Shown in pieces: positions 1 to 7,137 of a DNA stretch of 10,570 nt. This DNA comes from an uncultured Victivallaceae bacterium. GTDB taxonomy: Bacteria > Verrucomicrobiota > Lentisphaeria > Victivallales > Victivallaceae. Positions within the stretch are counted from its first letter, which is position 1, and each line of letters begins with the position of its first letter. The stretch lies in assembly GCA_934663655.1 (NCBI GenBank), contig CAKUKT010000062.1:1-10570 (forward strand). Reading direction: 5' to 3'. The notes below the pieces were generated by a model, which was not told where the DNA came from, ran no database searches, and saw nothing but the letters and a program-made list of their open reading frames with translations. A program made the translations under genes and the position numbers.

Positions 1-119
1 TCACCGGCGGCAGCGTCGCGGATTCCGGAAACTCCGGTAATCACCCGGTCCGCTGATCCTTTGATTTCACCTTTGACGATCCCGGCGATCTCCCGGGCGG
101 TCAGAGAAAGCTGTTTCAT
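1..119 (-). CDS. lpxD: LpxD, UDP-3-O-acylglucosamine N-acyltransferase, N-terminal fragment
   Basis: Only the first 39 codons lie in the window; the gene runs off the left edge. The fragment begins MKQLSLTAREIAGIVKGEIK and continues through VITGVSGIRDA. This matches the N-terminal uridine-binding domain of LpxD, where a short helix (LTAxEIAxxVxGE) is followed by an ITGVxxIxxA strand. LpxD adds the N-linked hydroxyacyl chain to UDP-3-O-acylglucosamine in the cytosol, the third step of lipid A synthesis. A GGAG about 10 nt before the ATG lies inside the end of skp. The gap to the skp stop is only 5 nt, so the two are co-transcribed. The skp-lpxD order is the classical one seen in Proteobacteria and many other LPS makers. 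The catalytic His and the left-handed beta-helix lie outside the window, so the call rests on the N-terminus and the context. Confidence 0.85.
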   Translation of the reverse strand, partial: MKQLSLTAREIAGIVKGEIKGSADRVITGVSGIRDAAAG

Positions 120-124
120 GAATT

Positions 125-748
125 TTATTCTCCACTGCTGTTTGCGGGTGTTGCGACCTTATCCTGTTCCCGGGGCGCAATCGCACTCCGGTTTAATTCG
201 GTTATCACCCCGTCGGTGATGTCGGCGCTGTCCGGAAACACCAGCACCGACGGCTGCATGTTCATCGTCTGCCCGGAACTGTCGAAAACGTAACTGAAAC
301 CCTCGGCAGCAGCCCGGCGACGGACTTCAACCAGAATTTCCTCCATGATTTCGGCGCGCTTTTTACTCTCCAGCCGCCGCATATCATCGGAACGGCCACG
401 CGCATACAATTCAATTTCAGCCCGCTTCTCGCGAACGGCCGTCTCCAGCTGGTCGGCCTTCTCCCCGGCCTGCTTCTGCTCCTCCTCGCTCAACGCGAGA
501 TTGAGCGCATCCGACCGGGCAGTTCTCGCCTCTTCGGTAAGTTTGCGCAATTCGTCGTTCTGCCGCAGCATATAGGAACGATAGACCTCCGCCTGTTCCT
601 TGATCGCATCCTCGGCAATTCGGCTCTTGTAGAACTCATTGAACACCCGTTCCAGATTCACCACAGCGATCCCCGGAGCCTCCGCCGCCACCAGAAACAA
701 CGGCAGCATCAGCACCGCGAAAATCATCAGCAGCTCTTTTCTCCGCAT
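125..748 (-). CDS. skp: Skp/OmpH family periplasmic outer-membrane protein chaperone
   Basis: This is a 207-residue secreted chaperone that would hold unfolded outer-membrane proteins in the periplasm on their way to the Bam complex. Residues 1-24 form a signal peptide: MRRKELL, then a hydrophobic core (MIFAVLMLPLFLVA), with likely cleavage around AAEA. Mature residues 27-40 (IAVVNLERVFNEFY) are the typical first strand and helix of OmpH. Residues about 45-150 are highly charged, heptad-like helices that form the tentacle coiled coil. Residues 151-187 (YVFDSSGQ to ITELN) form the closing beta-strand and helix. I chose the start at 748 because GGAGGAGGGG lies just upstream. The frame stays open to an ATG at 805, but that start lies inside guaB and would put charged residues before the signal peptide. 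It follows guaB by 25 nt and precedes lpxD by 5 nt. Confidence 0.9.
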   Translation of the reverse strand: MRRKELLMIFAVLMLPLFLVAAEAPGIAVVNLERVFNEFYKSRIAEDAIKEQAEVYRSYMLRQNDELRKLTEEARTARSDALNLALSEEEQKQAGEKADQLETAVREKRAEIELYARGRSDDMRRLESKKRAEIMEEILVEVRRRAAAEGFSYVFDSSGQTMNMQPSVLVFPDSADITDGVITELNRSAIAPREQDKVATPANSSGE

Positions 749-773
749 AACGAGTCCCCTCCTCCGCTTCACT

Positions 774-2273
774 TCAGTTGCAGCTCGGAGTATAGTTCGG
801 AGCATCTTTGGTTATCACCACGTCGTGCGGATGCGCTTCGCGCAATCCCGCGGAAGTAACCCGCACCATCCGCGCCTTCTCCTGAAATTCCTGCAGATTG
901 CGCGAACCACAATAGCCAAGGCTGTAACGAAGCCCGCCGGCGAACTGGTGAATCACCGCCCGCACAGTACCACGATAAGGAACCATCGCCTCGATTCCCT
1001 GAGGAACCAGCATGGTGTCATCATCCACATCCTCCTGCCCGTAGCGTTCGCGGCTGCCGGCGTTGGCCTTCATCGCCTCCAGACTTCCCATGCCGCGATA
1101 GGCGACATAACTGCGTCCCTGATGCAGAACCACCTCGCCGTTGCTCTCACTCGTTCCGGCCAGCACCGAACCCATCATCACGCAGCTGGCGCCGACCGCA
1201 ATCGCCTTGGCGACGTCTCCGGACTGTTTGATACCGCCGTCGGCGATAATCGGAATCTCCGTACCGACCACCCGGGAGGCGGCGTACACGGCCGAAACCT
1301 GCGGAACCCCGACCCCGGCGACCACCCGGGTGGTGCAGATCGATCCCGGTCCGATACCGACCTTGATGCCGTCGGCACCGACCTCGGCAAGCGCTTTCGC
1401 CGCCTCGGAGGTGGCGATATTTCCGGCGACGACATCGACCCGGTCGCCGTACTGCTTTTTGATCAACGCCACGGTTTCGATCACCCCTTTGGAATGAGCG
1501 TGCGCAGTATCGATCACCAGGGCGTCGACCCCGGCATTGATCAGCGCCTCAATACGCGCCTCATCGTAGGGGCCGACCGCGGCGGCAACCCGGAGCTGAT
1601 GTTTGGAATCCCGGTTGTAGTCGGGTTCGTCGCGTTCGATCAGCGTCCGCACGTCGAGGAAACTGTAAAGACCGGTGAGTTTGCCGGCGGAATTTACCAT
1701 CGGCAGCTTGCCGACTTTGCGTTCCAGCATGATCCGGTAGGCTTCCGGCATCGAAATATCATCGCCGGCGGTAACCGGTTCACGGGTCATCACCGAACTG
1801 ATCGGCGTGTTATAGTCGGTGAGAAATTTAATGTCACGACTGGTGATGATACCGACCAGCGTGCCGTTCTCGTCGACGATCGGGAAACCGGAGAACGAAT
1901 ATTTGCGGCGACGCTTCTCCTCCATCATCTCCGCCACGGTCTGATCGGGACGGAAGGTAACCGGATTGCGAATCACTCCGTTGAGATAGTATTTTACCTT
2001 GCGAACCTCCTCAGCCTGACGTTCGACGGAGAGATTCTTGTGAATTACGCCGATGCCGCCGAGCCGGGCCATCGCAATCGCCATTTCACTCTCGGTGACC
2101 GTGTCCATGGCGGCGCTCACAAAGGGGATGTTGAGCTTTATGTTGCGGGAAAAACGACTGGAGATATCGGTGTCGGCCGGCAGAAAATCCGCGTACTGGG
2201 TGACCAGTGAGATATCGTCGAAGGTAAGTCCCTCGAATTTGAAAGCAGACATGAATTCATCGATGTAACGCAT
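774..2273 (-). CDS. guaB: Inosine-5'-monophosphate dehydrogenase
   Basis: GuaB oxidises IMP to XMP with NAD+, the committed step of guanine nucleotide synthesis in the cytosol. The 499-residue product has full family length. The N-terminal barrel segment (LTFDDISLV, residues 16-24; MDTVTE, 56-61) is followed by a CBS pair (about 100-210, including [11 protein letters not shown] at 161-171) and then the rest of the barrel. The catalytic loop [11 protein letters not shown] holds Cys313. The phosphate loop IADGGI is at 343-348, the mobile flap has the Arg-Tyr pair at 410-411 (RERYGQ), and the C-terminus carries [21 protein letters not shown]. The start at 2273 has an ACGAGG about 9 nt upstream; the alternative Met8 has no comparable site. 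The gene leads a unit that continues into skp and lpxD without a visible terminator, so GTP synthesis and outer-membrane assembly genes probably share a transcript. Nothing looks truncated. Confidence 0.97.
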   Translation of the reverse strand: MRYIDEFMSAFKFEGLTFDDISLVTQYADFLPADTDISSRFSRNIKLNIPFVSAAMDTVTESEMAIAMARLGGIGVIHKNLSVERQAEEVRKVKYYLNGVIRNPVTFRPDQTVAEMMEEKRRRKYSFSGFPIVDENGTLVGIITSRDIKFLTDYNTPISSVMTREPVTAGDDISMPEAYRIMLERKVGKLPMVNSAGKLTGLYSFLDVRTLIERDEPDYNRDSKHQLRVAAAVGPYDEARIEALINAGVDALVIDTAHAHSKGVIETVALIKKQYGDRVDVVAGNIATSEAAKALAEVGADGIKVGIGPGSICTTRVVAGVGVPQVSAVYAASRVVGTEIPIIADGGIKQSGDVAKAIAVGASCVMMGSVLAGTSESNGEVVLHQGRSYVAYRGMGSLEAMKANAGSRERYGQEDVDDDTMLVPQGIEAMVPYRGTVRAVIHQFAGGLRYSLGYCGSRNLQEFQEKARMVRVTSAGLREAHPHDVVITKDAPNYTPSCN

Positions 2274-2292
2274 GGCAGGAGACCTCGTTTCC

Positions 2293-2302
2293 GGGTTAAC
2301 CC
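2293..2302. promoter_or_regulatory. Perfect 10-bp palindrome in the guaB leader
   Basis: GGGTTAACCC is a perfect 10-bp palindrome. It lies about 20 nt upstream of the guaB start codon, where transcription from the nearer promoter candidate (TATAAT at 2310-2315) would begin. It could be an operator, but a palindrome this short can also occur by chance. Confidence 0.3.
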
Positions 2303-2309
2303 CGTTAAA

Positions 2310-2358
2310 ATTATAAGATGTTACGGTGTAATATACACCTTAACGGAACCCATTACAA
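2310..2358 (-). promoter_or_regulatory. guaB promoter region with two candidate -10 boxes
   Basis: On the minus strand, TTGTAA (2353-2358) and TATATT (2330-2335) are 17 bp apart and form a good sigma70-type pair. A second, perfect TATAAT lies closer to the gene (2310-2315) but has only a poor -35 match (GTGTAT at 2333-2338). Either would give a short leader before the guaB ATG. The first pair resembles the lysS and gfo promoter candidates in this window (TTGNAA, 16-17 bp, TATATT), which supports it. Start sites have not been measured. Confidence 0.6.
2325..2339. promoter_or_regulatory. Inverted repeat centred on the guaB promoter -10 box
   Basis: GGTGTA-ATA-TACACC is a 6-bp inverted repeat with a 3-nt centre. 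It covers the TATATT box of the first guaB promoter candidate exactly and also overlaps the -35 zone of the second. A dimeric repressor bound here would block both promoters. The repressor, if any, is unknown. I do not recognise it as a PurR-type box. Confidence 0.4.
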
Positions 2359-2402
2359 GCGGATCCGGCAAGATTTCCGGCCGTTTTTCCCCTCGGAATG
2401 CG

Positions 2403-2436
2403 AAAAAAAAGGAGACGTCCGCAACCGAACGTCTCC
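2403..2436 (-). terminator. Intrinsic terminator of the oxidoreductase/isomerase unit
   Basis: On the minus strand GGAGACGT (2429-2436) pairs with ACGTCTCC (2411-2418) around a 10-nt loop, followed at once by eight T residues (2403-2410). The hairpin begins 29 nt after the stop codon of the sugar phosphate isomerase gene. This is a textbook Rho-independent terminator and separates that unit from guaB. Confidence 0.92.
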
Positions 2437-2465
2437 CCCATTTTCATCGAACCGGAACCGGTTAT

Positions 2466-3251
2466 TCACTTGACTCCCATCGCTCTCAGGTTGTCATAGG
2501 AGATCTTGATCGAATCGAAGATGTTGCGACCCGGAAATTCCGAATCCTGTTCGATCGAATACCACCGGACTCCAGTCTCCCGGCACGCCTTGATGATTCC
2601 CGGCCAGTCGAGGTTGCCCTCCCCCACTTCGCAATAAACCGGAGCGCCGTTGTAGAAGGCGAAGTCCTTGAAGTGAACCACCGGCATCCGGCCGGCGACC
2701 CGCCGGATCCAGCTCTCCGGATTGCCGCCGCCGCGGGTCACCCAGTGGACATCAAGTTCAGCGCAAACGCAGGCCGGATCGGTGTCGGCGTAGAACTTCT
2801 CCAACATCGTCTGCCGGGTGCCGGCAACCCGCACGAACTCCCAGTGGTGATTGTGATATCCCAGCCGGATACCCCGTTCCGCCAGCAACCGCCCCTGCCG
2901 GTTGAAAATTTCCGTAAGTTCAGCCAGCTTGGCCGGATCCCCGGTGAAATAGCTCTGTCCGGGTGACCCGAGCGCGGTAAATTCACATTCCAGGGTGTTC
3001 ATCCGGTCGGCCAGCGCCTCCACGGAACCGCTGATGGTGGCCAGATTTTCGTGGGTGGCGCAGCAGTAAAGCTGGTGCTTTTTCAGCTGATTTGAGATCA
3101 CTTCGGCCTCAAGCGCAACTCCCGAAACCTGAACCGCCTGATAACCGATTTCACACACCCGGTCGAGAGTTCGGTCGAGATCGCTCTCGGTTTTACAATA
3201 ATCACGCAGATTGTAAAGCGTCACCGCAATTTGTGAGTCCGGTGCTTTCAT
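2466..3251 (-). CDS. Sugar phosphate isomerase/epimerase family protein (xylose-isomerase-like TIM barrel)
   Basis: This 261-residue cytosolic protein has the family's normal length and lacks a signal peptide. Visible family signatures are the first strand and helix (IAVTLYNLRDY, residues 8-18), then GYQAVQVSG (36-44), GYHNHHWEF (131-139), ELDVHWV (165-171), VVHFKDF (191-197), EVGEGNLDWPGII (208-220) and WYSIEQD (230-236). The likely metal ligands are the acidic and His residues in the last motifs (Asp167, His193, Glu234). Relatives isomerise, dehydrate or cleave keto-sugars and inosose-type compounds. The substrate cannot be read from sequence, so I give no gene symbol. It starts 12 nt after the Gfo/Idh/MocA gene, and its ribosome site AAGGA overlaps that gene's TAA stop, so translation is probably coupled. 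A strong terminator follows. Confidence 0.88.
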   Translation of the reverse strand: MKAPDSQIAVTLYNLRDYCKTESDLDRTLDRVCEIGYQAVQVSGVALEAEVISNQLKKHQLYCCATHENLATISGSVEALADRMNTLECEFTALGSPGQSYFTGDPAKLAELTEIFNRQGRLLAERGIRLGYHNHHWEFVRVAGTRQTMLEKFYADTDPACVCAELDVHWVTRGGGNPESWIRRVAGRMPVVHFKDFAFYNGAPVYCEVGEGNLDWPGIIKACRETGVRWYSIEQDSEFPGRNIFDSIKISYDNLRAMGVK

Positions 3252-3263
3252 AATCGAGGTTCC

Positions 3264-4328
3264 TTATTTTCCGACCTTGTCGATCGCGGTTTTCTGAATC
3301 AACGAGGTGATCCGCACCACTTCAAGCGCCTGCTCCATGGTGACCGGGTATTCGCCGCCTTCGCGGATTGCCCGGTAGATCAGCGGCCACATCGAATAGA
3401 TGTTGTAGCAGCTCTCGGGAGCAACCGCGATATCATCCTCAATCCAGCCACCGGCGGGTACGGGAACACCGTAATCGCCGTGAAGATCGGGCAGACCGGG
3501 ATCAGCTTCGAGCTGCGGAGTGGTGATATCACGGCGCAGATATCTGAGCTTGATGCGTTTCTCGTCGTAACTCAACAGTGAACCACGGGTACCGTAGACA
3601 ATATAGATGGGTTCCACCTTGGCGATGCCGCCGGAAATTTCGATCTCGACCACCCGGCTGTTTTCGCCCTTGAGAATAATTTTCACATGATCTTCGGCGT
3701 CACCCCGGGCATTGATGAGCTTGAGGTCACTCCACACCTCCTTGACCGGCGACTCAAGAAAACGCAACGCATGATCGATCAGATGCGGTCCCCAGTTGAG
3801 CAGCTGGCCGCCGCCGAGTTCGCGGATCGTCTGCCAGTCCTTGCGCCAGACGAAGCTGTGCCGGGCGAGCTTAACTTCGAAGATCTCCCCGAGCTTGCCG
3901 CTGGCGATGATCTCCTGAACGTGGCTGAACGCGGTTTCAAAGCGGCGGTTGTGGCGTATGAAAAGTTTGCCGGGATAACGCTTTGAAGCCTCGTAAAGTT
4001 TCAGTCCATCCTCGTAGGAACAGGCGATCGGCTTGTCGACGACCACGTAATGTCCGGTTTCCAGTGCGGCAATCGCGTGCTCGACATGCTGGGGCGAACG
4101 GGTGGCGATGGTGATCATCTCCAGTTCGGGATCGGCGAGCATATCCTTGCCTTCGGCGTAAAGCCGGAGGCCGGGGAACTTCTCCTTTGCCGCTTCCCGG
4201 CGTTCGGGGGCGATATCACAACCGGCAACGGCCTCGAACATATCCGGATACATTTTCAGCTCTTCGACGTGCATGGCGTGACCGGCCCGGCCGAGCCCCC
4301 ATACTCCAACTTTGATCTTACCGTCCAT
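3264..4328 (-). CDS. Gfo/Idh/MocA family NAD(P)-dependent oxidoreductase
   Basis: The 354-residue product has the two-domain dehydrogenase layout. An N-terminal Rossmann fold carries the dinucleotide loop GVWGLGRAG (residues 8-16). The VVVDKPIA segment (95-102) holds the family's catalytic Lys in a DKP variant of EKP. The C-terminal alpha/beta domain contains GGGQLLNWGPHLIDH (172-186), with the active-site His pair. There is no signal peptide, unlike many secreted Gfo proteins of PVC bacteria, so it works in the cytosol. The likely reaction is oxidation of a sugar or cyclitol hydroxyl with NAD(P)+; the substrate is unknown. I moved the start to 4328 because AGGAGG lies 9 nt before it. An in-frame ATG at 4352 has no ribosome site and itself contains that AGGAGG. 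The sugar phosphate isomerase gene follows after 12 nt, so the two probably handle successive steps. Confidence 0.9.
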   Translation of the reverse strand: MDGKIKVGVWGLGRAGHAMHVEELKMYPDMFEAVAGCDIAPERREAAKEKFPGLRLYAEGKDMLADPELEMITIATRSPQHVEHAIAALETGHYVVVDKPIACSYEDGLKLYEASKRYPGKLFIRHNRRFETAFSHVQEIIASGKLGEIFEVKLARHSFVWRKDWQTIRELGGGQLLNWGPHLIDHALRFLESPVKEVWSDLKLINARGDAEDHVKIILKGENSRVVEIEISGGIAKVEPIYIVYGTRGSLLSYDEKRIKLRYLRRDITTPQLEADPGLPDLHGDYGVPVPAGGWIEDDIAVAPESCYNIYSMWPLIYRAIREGGEYPVTMEQALEVVRITSLIQKTAIDKVGK

Positions 4329-4421
4329 TTTATCCAGCCTCCTGTGGATCATGAATGATTGTTGCTGTATACGCGCACACTCTCTTTCAAGAGTACAGAT
4401 TCCAACTTGATGAACATGATA

Positions 4422-4449
4422 AATATAAAACCCGGTACGCCTTTTTCAA
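4422..4449 (-). promoter_or_regulatory. Promoter candidate of the Gfo/isomerase unit
   Basis: On the minus strand TTGAAA (4444-4449) and TATATT (4422-4427) are 16 bp apart; each box matches the sigma70 consensus in 5 of 6 positions. Transcription would start near 4415 and leave a leader of about 87 nt before the gene. The -35 box lies in the loop, and the -10 box in the T-rich tail, of the terminator hairpin at 4422-4462. Confidence 0.55.
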
Positions 4450-4462
4450 GCCGCACCGGGTT
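4422..4462 (-). terminator. Probable intrinsic terminator after the kds/OstA-repeat unit
   Basis: On the minus strand AACCCGGT (4455-4462) pairs with ACCGGGTT (4429-4436). The stem extends inward by a G-U, a C-G and a G-C pair to 11 bp, with a loop of about 12 nt, and is followed by TTATATTTAT. The tail is interrupted by A residues, so termination may be partial. It lies about 120 nt after the stop codon of the large OstA-repeat gene. Confidence 0.6.
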
Positions 4463-4466
4463 GATC

Positions 4467-4527
4467 GGCGGAAAAAACCCGCCTGATAAGTCACTCTTTT
4501 GCCGCCACTGTCCTGCGGGCGGCAAAA
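4467..4527. repeat. Two further hairpins between the OstA-repeat gene and the Gfo gene
   Basis: TTTTGCCGCC (4497-4506) and GGCGGCAAAA (4518-4527) form a 10-bp stem with an 11-nt loop. GGCGG (4467-4471) and CCGCC (4479-4483) form a second, short stem with a loop made mostly of A (T on the minus strand). The GGCGG and CCGCC arms of the two hairpins could also pair across. Neither is followed by a clean T-run on its own. The rest of the 256-nt gap shows nothing except the promoter and terminator listed separately. Confidence 0.5.
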
Positions 4528-4538
4528 AAATTTTCCAC
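4491..4538 (-). CDS. Possible 15-codon peptide (leader-like), speculative
   Basis: A GTG codon 8 nt after a GAGG opens a 15-codon frame that ends in TGA and reads MENFFAARRTVAAKE. The coding stretch runs through the 10-bp hairpin at 4497-4527 and stops before the next hairpin, a layout seen in attenuator leader peptides. It has no strong run of one amino acid, and the spacing could be chance. An overlapping TTG-started frame of 64 codons (4349-4543) uses the same ribosome site and is no more convincing. Confidence 0.15.
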   Translation of the reverse strand: MENFFAARRTVAAKE

Positions 4539-4584
4539 AACAATCACCTCTTCACTGCCGTTTTCACCGGTGTCAAATCCCCGT

Positions 4585-7137
4585 TTATTTCGTCATTCCG
4601 GCAGAACCGGCCGCTCCGGCCGGGCTGGCGATATTCCCGGCCGGGGAAGGCTTACGGTCGATCACCTCGAAGCGTTCCTGATCGAGATGATAGATCAGTT
4701 TTTCGCATTCGCGGCGGAACTCATCCTCACGCAACCACGCGCGCGACTCCGGAGTACCGGTAATGGTCATGATCTGTTTGGCGACCAGATATTCGCCGAG
4801 TTCGCCACCAGCCTGCTGAAGTTTGCCGTCGGGATTGTTGCGGGTGAGCTTCACCCGATCGCTGCATACGACACGCTCCAGCTGCATGTTGTTGCCGAGC
4901 GCGATCTTCGACGGCGCCGTCGCTTCGCTGAATGACTCCAGCTCAAACGGATCGGCATCCGGATCGGGGGCGGCAGCCACCTCCTGAACTTCCGAATGAT
5001 CCGGAACAGCATAGAGGTAGAGCGAGTCGCACTCAAGTTTACCCTGTTCATCGGAGACTTTGACGTCGCCGTGAAATTCAGAAAGATTCTCAAGCAGATC
5101 AATCCGCCCGCGCTCGGCATTAAGCGTCCGCTTCGCCGAGGAGGTGGAGAAGAGTTCACCTCCACCGAAACCTGCCTGCGGTTCGGAATCATCCTCCGGA
5201 GGCACCCCTCCGGCCGGAGGACGGGTTTCGGCAATCATACCTCCGTCACATTCAATCGCGGTGAGTCGCACCCCGCCGGACTGAATCATCCCCGGTTCCG
5301 GCACCATGCCGGGCGGCAGCGGCGAAAAGAACATCGTCAGCCGCCCGGTTTCAAGTTCGGCTCCGGGATCGAGCATCACCACATTACCGGTCATGACCGC
5401 CTTGACCGGAAGCTTTCCGCGGGCGGCATTGCCCGCGAAAGCGACGCCGCCGGATTCTCCGCCATCGGTGCGATCGGCAAGAAAGATCTCCAGACGGTCT
5501 CCGGCAAGCGAACTTTGACGGTCGAAAACCTTGACATCCCCGGAAAACTCCAGATAGTTGCCGGGAAAATCAAATTCTCCTGCCTGCGCGGTCAGAGTGG
5601 TCTCCCCCCGGAGACGCATCCGGGCATCTTCAGAAGGCACGTTGTTGCCGACGATCTTCAGATTACCCGATGCGGCAATGCGGTCAATTTCCCGGCTGCC
5701 GGAACTCTTCTCCTGGAAGGTTATCCGCATTTTATCACAGTTGAGCCGCATGACGGCGTCCTCGGCCTCCACCCCGCCGGTGAGATCAATCACCCGTTCC
5801 GGATAACGCAATTCCGCATAGTCGGCGCGGAGGGTTTCTCCATTCACTTTGCCGGTGAGCTTTACCCCGTCGAAGCAGCAGGCAGTTTCCAGTTCCCGCA
5901 CCCCCTGCGCAACTTTGGAACTGTCGGCTCCGATCAGCGTAAAAGGATCGGAGTCAGCAGCAGCGCTATTCCCCGCCTCCCCGAGAAGCTTTACGTTGAG
6001 TCGACCGCATTCCAGCAGCATCGTCTCATCGTTGATCTTGACGTTGCCGCGCAGTTCACCGCGATTTTCTACTACGGAAAATTCACCGCGGTCGGCGGTG
6101 ACGATACGGCGGCCGCCATCGTCGCCGCTGATATCGATTCGACACTCCTCCGGAATTACAATTCGTTGTTCCGGGCGGATTATCAATATGCTCCGGCCGG
6201 AGAGCCGGTCGCCGTTGGGACGGATGATTTCCGGCGCCTTTTCCTCTCCGGAGAAGTTCACCACGCCATCGGCCAAAGTATATTCCATATGTTCAGCGGT
6301 GATCATGTCGCTCTCCGGACCGTCGCGGGTAATCCGCACATCTCCATCGGCGAGCACTCCGGTCACGCCGCTGTACACGAAATTTCCCTCCGCCCGGGGC
6401 ACAGCGGCGTCGGTTTCACCGAGAAAAATCGAAAACCGGTCACATTCGAGCGTGCCATGCTCCTCGGATATCCTGACACTGCCCACCAGCATGATCTGAT
6501 TGTTGGCCATATCGATCAGCAGCGAGTCGGCGGACGCGGTTACCGGGGAATGGGCTGGCGGAATTTTTCCCTCCACGAGAAAACGCCGCGGATCATTCTC
6601 CTCGGTCCGGATCACTATCCTCACATCGGAATTAACCTGGATTCGCCGACGGTCAAATTCCGCCAGAAATCCCACGCCGTCGAGATCGAGTTGCGGCGAA
6701 CGGAAATAAACTTCGCGAACCCCGCGCGCATTGCGGTTCAGCGGATCAACCGAACACTCCGGCGAGAACAGCACCCCCTCGCTGTAAGCCAGGCGGTCGA
6801 GAGTCCAGAAATCGGCGATATCGGCAAGTCCGGCGCCGAGCAGATAGGGCGGAGCGTTGCGCCAGTTATCCCGGATGGAATCGGGATCGGCGTCACGACG
6901 GATCAATTCGAGCACCACGTCCTGTCCCCGGAGCAGCTGACCGTCCCGGCCGGCGGCCCGGAGAAATACCATCATCTGCAGCGGTTTGGACGTTTCCTCC
7001 TTTTCGGAACCGGTACGGTAAACCGGGATTTTGGCGTTCTCAAGGCTCAGCCCCCGCAGATCATCGAGTTCAGCGGCGGTGACGGCGGCGACAACAAGGA
7101 TCGCGGCGGCGGTAAAAAGTCGGGTAAAGAATTTCAT
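4585..7137 (-). CDS. Large LptC/LptA (OstA)-repeat periplasmic protein, probable LPS transport bridge
   Basis: This 850-residue secreted protein sits directly after kdsC, where lptC and lptA are found in many bacteria. Residues 1-22 are a signal peptide (MKFFTRLF, then AAAILVVAAVTAA). Residues about 145-177 (YFRSPQLDLDGVGF to QVNSDVRIVIR) resemble the final strands of LptC. After that, OstA-type segments recur, each pairing an element like A-x-L-x-x-D with N-x-(I/L)-x-(F/L)-x-G-(D/N)-V-(R/K)-(I/V). Clear copies are at 202-238, 262-296, 346-385, 435-474, 515-552, 582-604 and 672-709. The C-terminus (828-850) is a low-complexity Pro/Ala/Gly tail. LptA and LptC each have about 190 residues, so this is several times larger. 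No beta-barrel like that of LptD is visible. The start overlaps the kdsC stop as ATGA, so it is translationally coupled. It probably carries LPS across the periplasm; an alternative is a scaffold unrelated to transport. Confidence 0.75.
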   Translation of the reverse strand: MKFFTRLFTAAAILVVAAVTAAELDDLRGLSLENAKIPVYRTGSEKEETSKPLQMMVFLRAAGRDGQLLRGQDVVLELIRRDADPDSIRDNWRNAPPYLLGAGLADIADFWTLDRLAYSEGVLFSPECSVDPLNRNARGVREVYFRSPQLDLDGVGFLAEFDRRRIQVNSDVRIVIRTEENDPRRFLVEGKIPPAHSPVTASADSLLIDMANNQIMLVGSVRISEEHGTLECDRFSIFLGETDAAVPRAEGNFVYSGVTGVLADGDVRITRDGPESDMITAEHMEYTLADGVVNFSGEEKAPEIIRPNGDRLSGRSILIIRPEQRIVIPEECRIDISGDDGGRRIVTADRGEFSVVENRGELRGNVKINDETMLLECGRLNVKLLGEAGNSAAADSDPFTLIGADSSKVAQGVRELETACCFDGVKLTGKVNGETLRADYAELRYPERVIDLTGGVEAEDAVMRLNCDKMRITFQEKSSGSREIDRIAASGNLKIVGNNVPSEDARMRLRGETTLTAQAGEFDFPGNYLEFSGDVKVFDRQSSLAGDRLEIFLADRTDGGESGGVAFAGNAARGKLPVKAVMTGNVVMLDPGAELETGRLTMFFSPLPPGMVPEPGMIQSGGVRLTAIECDGGMIAETRPPAGGVPPEDDSEPQAGFGGGELFSTSSAKRTLNAERGRIDLLENLSEFHGDVKVSDEQGKLECDSLYLYAVPDHSEVQEVAAAPDPDADPFELESFSEATAPSKIALGNNMQLERVVCSDRVKLTRNNPDGKLQQAGGELGEYLVAKQIMTITGTPESRAWLREDEFRRECEKLIYHLDQERFEVIDRKPSPAGNIASPAGAAGSAGMTK

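Noticed and set aside
749..805. Longer skp start at 805
   Set aside because: It would begin inside guaB and place about 19 charged residues before the signal peptide. The ATG at 748 has an excellent ribosome site.
639..2210. 523-codon open frame on the plus strand opposite guaB
   Set aside because: It lies antisense to a certain gene. Its product is rich in His, Arg, Asp and Gly without any recognisable domain, as expected from the codon bias of GC-rich guaB.
4349..4543. 64-codon TTG-started frame between the OstA-repeat gene and the Gfo gene
   Set aside because: The frame runs through a terminator hairpin and a promoter and has no recognisable family. It shares its ribosome site with a shorter frame.
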